NCBI GenBank assembly: GCA_032622095.1
Contig: CP136063.1
Coordinates: 273,041,426 to 273,105,425, forward strand
Length of the DNA: 64,000 bases
Direction of reading: 5' to 3'
From: Siphonodentalium dalli
Lineage: Eukaryota; Mollusca; Scaphopoda; Gadilida; Siphonodentaliidae
Part shown: positions 56,567-64,000 of the stretch, in pieces
How the letters are laid out: the number at the start of each line of letters is the position of its first letter
Position numbering within the stretch: the stretch's first letter is position 1
Notes under the pieces: model-generated
What the model was told of the DNA's origin: nothing
Databases searched by the model: none
The model's input: only the letters and a program-made list of their open reading frames with translations
Made by a program: the position numbers and the translations under genes

Positions 56567-59294
56567 CTTTATTTGTAACATACAAGGAATAGACTAACAA
56601 TGAACGCTCTTTATTAGTAACATACCAGGAATAAGACTAACAATGAGCGTTCGCTATTTGTAACATACCAGGAATAAGACTAACAATGAGCGTTCTTTAT
56701 TTGTAACATACCATGACTAAGACTGACAATGAACGGTATTTATTGGTAACATACAATGAGTAGACTTACAATGAACGCTCTTTATGTGTAACATACCAGG
56801 AATAAGACTAACAATGAACGATCTTTATTTGTAACATACCATGAATATACTAACGTGGAACGCTCTTTATTTCTAACATACCATGACTAATACTAACAAT
56901 GAACGGTCTTATTTTTAACATACAATGAGTAAGACTAACATTGAACGCTCTGTATTTGTAACATACCACGAATAGACTAACAATGCACGCTCTTCAATTG
57001 TAACATACCAGGAATAGACTAACAATGAACGCTCTTTATTTGTAACATACCAGGAATAGACTAACAATGAACGCTCTTTATTTGTAACATACCAGGGATA
57101 GACCAACAATTAACGCTCTTTATTTGTAATATACCATGAATAGACTAACAATGAACGTTCTTTATTTGTAACATACCATGAATAAACTAACAATGAACGT
57201 TCTTTATTTGTAACATACCAGGAATAAGACAAACAATGAACGCTCTTTATTTGTAACATACCAGGAATAGTCTTACAATGAACGCTCTTTATTTGTAACA
57301 TAACATGAATAGACTAGCAATGAACGCTCTTTATTAGTAACATACCAGGAATATAATAACAATGAATGCTCTTTATTTGTAACATACCAGGAATAGACTA
57401 ACAATGAACGCTCTTTATTTGGAACATACCATGAATAGACTAAAAATGAACGTTCTTTATTTGTAACATACCAGGAATAGAGTAACAATGAACGCTCTTT
57501 ATTTGTAACATACCAGGAATAGACTAACAATGAACGCTCTTTATTTGTAACTTACCAGGAATAGACTAACAATGAACGTTCTTTATTTGTAACATACCAT
57601 GAATAGACTAACAACGAACGCTCTTTATTTGTAACATACCAGGAATAGACTAGCAATGAACGCTCTTTATTTGTAACATACCAGGAATATACTAACAATG
57701 ATCGTTCTTCATTTGTAACATACCATGAATATACTAGCAATGAGCGTTCTTTATTTGTAACATACCAGGAATAGACTAACAATGAACGCTCTTTATTTGT
57801 AACATACCAGGAATAGACTAACAATGAGCGTTCTTTATTTGTAACATACCAGGAATAGACTAACAATGAACGCTCTTTATTAGTAACATACCAGGAATAA
57901 GACTAACAATGAGCGTTCGCTATTTGTAACATACCAGGAATAAGACTAACAATGAGCGTTCTTTATTTGTAACATACCATGACTAAGACTGACAATGCAC
58001 GGTATTTATTGGTAACTTACAATGAGTAGACTTACAATGAACGCTCTTTATGTGTAACATACCAGGAATAAGACTAACAATGAACGATCTTTATTTGTAA
58101 CATACCATGAATATACTAACAAGGAACGCTCTTTATTTCTAACATACCATGACTAATACTAACAATGAACGGTCTTATTTTTAACATACAATGAGTAAGA
58201 CTAACATTGAACGCTCTGTATTTGTAACATACCAGGAATAAGACTAACAATGAACGCTCTTTATTTGTAACATACCATGAACAAGAATAACAATGGACGA
58301 TCTTTATTTGTAACATACCACGAATAGACTAACAATGAACGCTCTTCAATTGTAACATACCAGGAATAGACTAACAATGAACGCTCTTTATTTGTAACAT
58401 ACCAGGAATAGACTAACAATGAACGCTCTTTATTTGTAACATACCAGGGATAGACCAACAATTAACGCTCTTTATTTGTAATATACCATGAATAGACTAA
58501 CAATGAACGTTCTTTATTTGTAACATACCATGAATAAACTAACAATGAACGTTCTTTATTTGTAACATACCAGGAATAAGACAAACAATGAACGCTCTTT
58601 ATTTGTAACATACCAGGAATAGTCTTACAATGAACGCTCTTTATTTGTAACATAACATGAATAGACTAGCAATGAACGCTCTTTATTAGTAACATACCAG
58701 GAATATAATAACAATGAATGCTCTTTATTTGTAACATACCAGGAATAGACTAACAATGAACGCTCTTTATTTGGAACATACCATGAATAGACTAAAAATG
58801 AACGTTCTTTATTTGTAACATACCAGGAATAGAGTAACAATGAACGCTCTTTATTTGTAACATACCAGGAATAGACTAACAATGAACGCTCTTTATTTGT
58901 AACTTACCAGGAATAGACTAACAATGAACGTTCTTTATTTGTAACATACCAAGAATAGACTAACAATGAGCGTTCTTTATTTGTAGCATATTAGGACTAA
59001 GACTAACAATGAAAGTTCTTTATTTTTAACATACAATGAGTAAGACTAACAATGAACGCTCTATATTTGTAACATACCAGGCATAAGACTAACAATGAAC
59101 GATCTTTATTTGTAACATACCATGAATATATTAACAATGAACGCTTTTTATGTGTATCATACCAGGAATAAGACTAACAATGAACGCTCTTTATTTGTAA
59201 CATACCATGAATAAGAATAACAATGGACGGTCTTTATTTGTAACATACCACGACTAGACTAACAATGAACGCTCTTTAATTGTAACATACCAGG

Positions 59295-59349
59295 ATTAAT
59301 AACGCTGCACCAGCTCACAAAAGAAACCATCCAACAATAAAGACCAATG
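59295..59349 (+). repeat. Non-satellite insert, B type (HOR4)
   Basis: 55-bp allele, 7,496 bp after the previous one. The A-type copy expected before it is absent because the 3,067 bp missing at 55353 would have contained it. It is the last insert in the window. Confidence 0.9.
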
Positions 59350-61019
59350 GACGCTCTTTATTTGTAACATACCAGGAAAAGACTAACAATGAACGCTCTT
59401 TATTTGTAACATACAAGGGATAGACTAACAATTTACGCTCTTTATTTGTAATATACCATGAATAGACTAACAATGAACGTTCTTTATTTGTAACAAACCA
59501 GGAATAGACTAACTATGAGCGTTCTTTATTTGTAACATACCAGGAGTAAGACTAACAATGAGCGTTCTTTATATGTAACATACCAGTAATATACTATCGA
59601 TCAACGCTCTTTATATGTAACATACCAGGAGTAAGGCTAACAATGAGCGTTCTTTATTTTTAACATACCAGGAATAAGATTAACAATGAGCGATCTTTAT
59701 TTGTAACATACCATGCATTTTCTAACAAGGAACGCTCTTTATTGGTAATATACAATGAGTAGAGTAACAATGAACGCTCTTTATGTGTAATAAACCAGGA
59801 ATAAGACTAACAATGCACGATCATTATTTGTAACATACCATGAATATACTAACAAGGAACGCTCTTTATTTGTAACATACCAGGAATAGACTAACAATGA
59901 GCGTTCTTTATTGGTAACATACCAGGAGTAAGACTAACAATGAACGCTCTTTATTTAAAACATATCAGGAATAGACTAACAATGAGCGTTCTTTATTTGT
60001 AACATACAAGGAGTAAGACTAACAATGAACGCTCTTTATGTGTAACAAACCAGGAATAGACTATATAACAATGAGCGTTATTTATTTGTAACAAACCAGG
60101 AATAGACTAACAATGAACGCTCTTTATTTTTAACATACAATGTGTAAGACTAACAATGAACGCTCTTTATTTGTAACATACCAGGAATAAGACTAACAAT
60201 GAACGATCTTTATTTGTAACATGCCATGAATATACTAACAAGGAACGCTCTTTATTTGTAACATACAATGATCAAGACTAACAATGAACGGTCTTTATTG
60301 GTAAAAAACAATACATAGACTAACAATGAACGCTCTTTATGTGTAACATACCAGGAATAAGACTACCAATGGACGTTCTTTGTCGGTTACATACCAGGAA
60401 TAGACTAACAATAAACGCTCTTTGTTTGTAACATACCAGGAATAGACTAACAATGAACGCTCTTTATTTGTAACATACCAGGAATAAGACTAACAATGAA
60501 TGATCTTTATTGGTAACATACCAGGAATAGACTAACAATGAACGCTCATTATTGGTTATTTACCAGGAGGTGACTAACAGTGAACGCTCTTTATTTGTAA
60601 CATACCATGAATAAGACTAACAATGGACGTTCTTTGTTGGTTACATACCAGGAATAGACTAACAATGAACGCTCTTTATTTGTAACATACCAGGAATAAG
60701 ACTAACAATGAGCGTTCTTTATTTGTAACATACCAGGAATAGACTAACAATGAACGCTCTTTATTTGTAACATACCAGGAATAGACTAACAATGGGCATT
60801 CTATATTGGTAACATACCAGGAGTAAGACTAACAATGAACGCTCTTTATTTGTAACATACCAGGAATAGATTAGCAATGAACGCTCTTTATTTGTAACAT
60901 ATCAGGAATAGACAAACAATGAACGCTCTGTATTTGTAACATACCAGGAATAGATAAACAATTAACGCTCTTTATTTGTAACATACCAGGAATAAGACTA
61001 ACAATGAACGCTCATTATT

Positions 61020-61924
61020 GGTATGTGAATGATCTTTATTTGTAACATACCATGAATAAGACTAACAATGGACGTACTTTGTTGGTTACATACCAGGAAT
61101 AAGACAGGCAATGAACGCTCTTTATTTGTAACATACCATGAATAAGACTAGCAATGGACGTTCTTTGTTGGTTAAATACCAGGAATAAGACTAGCAATGA
61201 ACGCTCTTTATTTGTAACATACCAGGAGTAAGACTAACAATGAACGCTCTTTATTGGTAACATACCAGGAGTAAGACTAACAATGGACGTTCTTTGTTGG
61301 TTACATACCAGGGATAATACTAGCAATGAACGCTCTTTATTTGTAACATACCATGAATAAGACTAACAATGGACGTTCTTTGTTGGTTACATACCAGGAA
61401 TAAGACTAGCAATGAACGCTCTTTATTTGTAACATATCAGGAGTAAGACTAACAATGAACGCTCTTTATTTGTAACTTACCAAGAGTAAGACTAACAATG
61501 GACGTTATTTGTTGTTTACATACCAGGGATAAGACTAGCAATGAACGCTCTTTATTTGTAACATGCAATGAATAAGACTAACAATTGACGTTCTTTGTTG
61601 GTTACATACCAGAAATAAGACTAGCAATGAACGCTCTTTATTTTTAACATACCATGAATAAGACTAACAATGGACGTTCTTTGTTGGTTACATACCAGGA
61701 TTAAGACTAGCAATGAACGCTCTTTATTTGTAACATACAATGAGTAAGACTAACTATGAACGCGCTTTATTTGTAACATACCAGGAATAAACCAACAATG
61801 GACGTTCTTTGTTGGTTACATACCAGGAATAGATTAACAGTGAACGCTCTTTATTTGTAACATACCATGAATAAGACTAACAATGGACGTTCTTTGTTGG
61901 TTACATACCAGGAGTAAGACTATC
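61020..61924 (+). repeat. Alternating dimer domain 18 (B-half type, HOR4)
   Basis: 7,496 bp after domain 16, with GGGATAATACTAGC near 61312. Confidence 0.85.
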
Positions 61925-63499
61925 AATGAGCGTTCTTTATTTGTAACATACAAGGAATAGACTAACAATGAACGCTCTTTATTAGTAACATACCAGGAAT
62001 AAGACTAACAATGAGCGTTCGCTATTTGTAACATACCAGGAATAAGACTAACAATGAGCGTTCTTTATTTGTAACATACCATGACTAAGACTGACAATGA
62101 ACGGTATTTATTGGTAACATACAATGAGTAGACTTACAATGAACGCTCTTTATGTGTAACATACCAGGAATAAGACTAACAATGAACGATCTTTATTTGT
62201 AACATACCATGAATATACTAACGTGGAACGCTCTTTATTTCTAACATACCATGACTAATACTAACAATGAACGGTCTTATTTTTAACATACAATGAGTAA
62301 GACTAACATTGAACGCTCTGTATTTGTAACATACCACGAATAGACTAACAATGCACGCTCTTCAATTGTAACATACCAGGAATAGACTAACAATGAACGC
62401 TCTTTATTTGTAACATACCAGGAATAGACTAACAATGAACGCTCTTTATTTGTAACATACCAGGGATAGACCAACAATTAACGCTCTTTATTTGTAATAT
62501 ACCATGAATAGACTAACAATGAACGTTCTTTATTTGTAACATACCATGAATAAACTAACAATGAACGTTCTTTATTTGTAACATACCAGGAATAAGACAA
62601 ACAATGAACGCTCTTTATTTGTAACATACCAGGAATAGTCTTACAATGAACGCTCTTTATTTGTAACATAACATGAATAGACTAGCAATGAACGCTCTTT
62701 ATTAGTAACATACCAGGAATATAATAACAATGAATGCTCTTTATTTGTAACATACCAGGAATAGACTAACAATGAACGCTCTTTATTTGGAACATACCAT
62801 GAATAGACTAAAAATGAACGTTCTTTATTTGTAACATACCAGGAATAGAGTAACAATGAACGCTCTTTATTTGTAACATACCAGGAATAGACTAACAATG
62901 AACGCTCTTTATTTGTAACTTACCAGGAATAGACTAACAATGAACGTTCTTTATTTGTAACATACCATGAATAGACTAACAACGAACGCTCTTTATTTGT
63001 AACATACCAGGAATAGACTAGCAATGAACGCTCTTTATTTGTAACATACCAGGAATATACTAACAATGATCGTTCTTTATTTGTAACATACCATGAATAT
63101 ACTAGCAATGAGCGTTCTTTATTTGTAACATACCAGGAATAGACTAACAATGAACGCTCTTTATTTGTAACACACCAGGAATAGACTAACAATGAGCGTT
63201 CTTTATTTGTAACATACCAGGAATAGACTAACAATGAACGCTCTTTATTTGTAACATACCAGGAATAGACTAACAATGAGCATTCTGTGTTGGTTACATA
63301 CCACGAATAAGACGAGCAATGAACGCACTTTATTTGTAACATACCAGGAATAGATTAGCAATGAACGCTCTTTATTTGTAACATACCAGGAATAGACTAA
63401 CAATGAACGCTCTGTATTTGTAACATACCAGGAATAGATAAACAATTAACGCTCTTTATTTGTAACATACCAGGAATAAGACTAACAATGAACGCTCAT

Positions 63500-63669
63500 T
63501 ATTGGTATGTGAATGATCTTTATTTGTAACATACCATGATTAAGACTAACAATGGACGTACTTTGTTGGTTACATACCAGGAATAAGACAGGCAATGAAC
63601 GCTCTTTATTTGTAACATACCATGAATAAGACTAGCAATGGACGTTCTTTGTTGGTTAAATACCAGGAA
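63500..63669 (+). repeat. Alternating dimer domain 19 (short, at the HOR4/HOR5 seam)
   Basis: Same short form as domain 14, 18,059 bp later, again with CATGATTAAGAC and ending at the GGTTAAATACC seam. Confidence 0.8.
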
Positions 63670-64000
63670 TAAGACTAACAATGAGCGTTCGCTATTTGTA
63701 ACATACCAGGGATAGACCAACAATTAACGCTCTTTATTTGTAATATACCATGAATAAACTAACAATGAACGTTCTTTATTTGTAACATACCAGGAATAAG
63801 ACAAACAATGAACGCTCTTTATTTGTAACATACCAGGAATAGACTTACAATGAACGCTCTTCATTTGTAACATAACATGAATAGACTAGCAATGAACGCT
63901 CTTTATTAGTAACATACCAGGAATATAATAACAATGAATGCTCTTTATTTGTAACATACCAGGAATAGACTAACAATGAACGCTCTTTATTTGGAACATA
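63654..64000 (+). repeat. Higher-order unit HOR5, first 347 bp, cut by the window
   Basis: The seam GGTTAAATACC followed by GAGCGTTCGCTATTTG appears again here, as at 34990 and 45595. Like HOR3, and unlike HOR2, it lacks the extra 42-bp monomer after the seam. The sequence then follows the A half (TAACATAACATG at 63869) to the window end, so the 10.56-kb family continues to the right. Confidence 0.85.

Larger units (their letters stand above)
55354..63653 (+). repeat. Higher-order unit HOR4 (A half missing its start)
   Basis: Follows HOR3 at offset 7,496 (47858 onward), which is 10,563 minus 3,067. About 3.07 kb, including the A-half insert, is missing where HOR3 and HOR4 join. The remaining A half is about 55354..58391 and the B half 58392..63653, with its insert at 59295. 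The 62920..63653 end matches HOR2 at offset 18,059 (10,563 plus 7,496). Confidence 0.9.
1..64000 (+). repeat. 42/43-bp satellite array filling the window
   Basis: Every line of the window can be read as copies of one monomer in one orientation. A canonical 42-bp copy is 2850..2891. It begins GGAATAGACTAACAATG, continues GAACGCTCTTTATTTG and ends TAACATACCA. The 43-bp variant reads GGAATAAGAC instead of GGAATAGAC. Frequent variants are GAGCGTTC, GAACGTTC and GGACGTTC for GAACGCTC, CATGAATA for CAGGAATA, GACTAGCAATG for GACTAACAATG, and TTGTTGGTTACAT for TTATTTGTAACAT. The canonical copy has 14 G+C in 42 bases. I saw no inverted block, no unrelated stretch longer than about 40 bp and no mobile element. 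Satellite status is seen directly; a heterochromatic location is inferred. I do not recognise the family by name. Confidence 0.97.

Noticed and set aside
1-64000. CRISPR array
   Set aside because: Repeats of constant short length might suggest it, but there are no unique spacers: the whole 42 or 43 bp is repeated, with graded substitutions, and no cas-like gene is present.
1-64000. Telomeric or subtelomeric simple repeat, rRNA, tRNA or histone cluster
   Set aside because: No TTAGGG-like or related short telomere unit, no rRNA or tRNA sequence, and no non-repetitive gene sequence was seen on either strand.
1-64000. CENP-B box
   Set aside because: I looked for the TTCG...CGGGA pattern of alpha-satellite; no monomer variant contains it. 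This does not exclude a centromeric role in another lineage.

Overview
The whole 64 kb window is one uninterrupted, head-to-tail satellite DNA array. The basic unit is an AT-rich (about 33% GC in the canonical copy) monomer of 42 bp, with a common 43-bp variant that carries one extra A. A clean canonical 42-mer lies at 2850..2891; its key blocks are GACTAACAATGAACGCTC and TTTATTTGTAACATACCAGG. I estimate about 1,500 monomers. I see no convincing protein-coding gene, RNA gene, transposon, CRISPR array or origin. The organism cannot be named from this sequence. Such a long array of short, layered repeats is what eukaryotic heterochromatin (pericentromeric, subtelomeric or B-chromosome-like) usually contains, but that placement is inference.

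Layout. 1..2239 holds satellite related to 5793..8430 but with two multi-monomer blocks missing. 2240..15349 is two nearly identical tandem copies of a 6,555-bp block. 15165..22703 is a 2,876-bp block repeated about 2.6 times. At 22703/22704 the array switches, inside a single monomer, to a second higher-order family that runs to the end of the window. That family has a unit of about 10.56 kb made of two related halves, A (about 5.3 kb) and B (about 5.2 kb). Each half normally carries one copy of a short non-satellite insert. The units are HOR1 (22704..34989, enlarged by nested 3,690-bp and 511-bp duplications and shortened at its end), HOR2 (34990..45594), HOR3 (45595..55353, end missing), HOR4 (55354..63653, start missing) and the first 347 bp of HOR5 (63654..64000).

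Inside all of these, about 0.9-kb domains recur 19 times in which two 43-bp monomer types alternate as an 86-bp dimer. They are separated by stretches dominated by 42-bp monomers. In the 42-bp stretches one minus-strand frame stays open, because 42 is divisible by 3 and the monomer has no stop in that frame. This gives repetitive open frames of up to 163 codons with a 14-residue period (VYSWYVTNKERSLL). I treat them as by-products of the repeat, not as genes.

Nothing here acts as a pathway. What the sequence records is a history of in-register amplification: monomer, then dimer domains, then blocks of 0.5 to 6.6 kb, then 10.6-kb units. Copies of a block differ by only a few bases, while neighbouring monomers differ at many positions. 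The points most worth checking are the A/B higher-order unit with its insert as a lineage marker, the hybrid junctions at 22703, 34989 and 55353, the 42-bp (four helical turns) phasing, and the processing-signal-like motifs repeated in every monomer.
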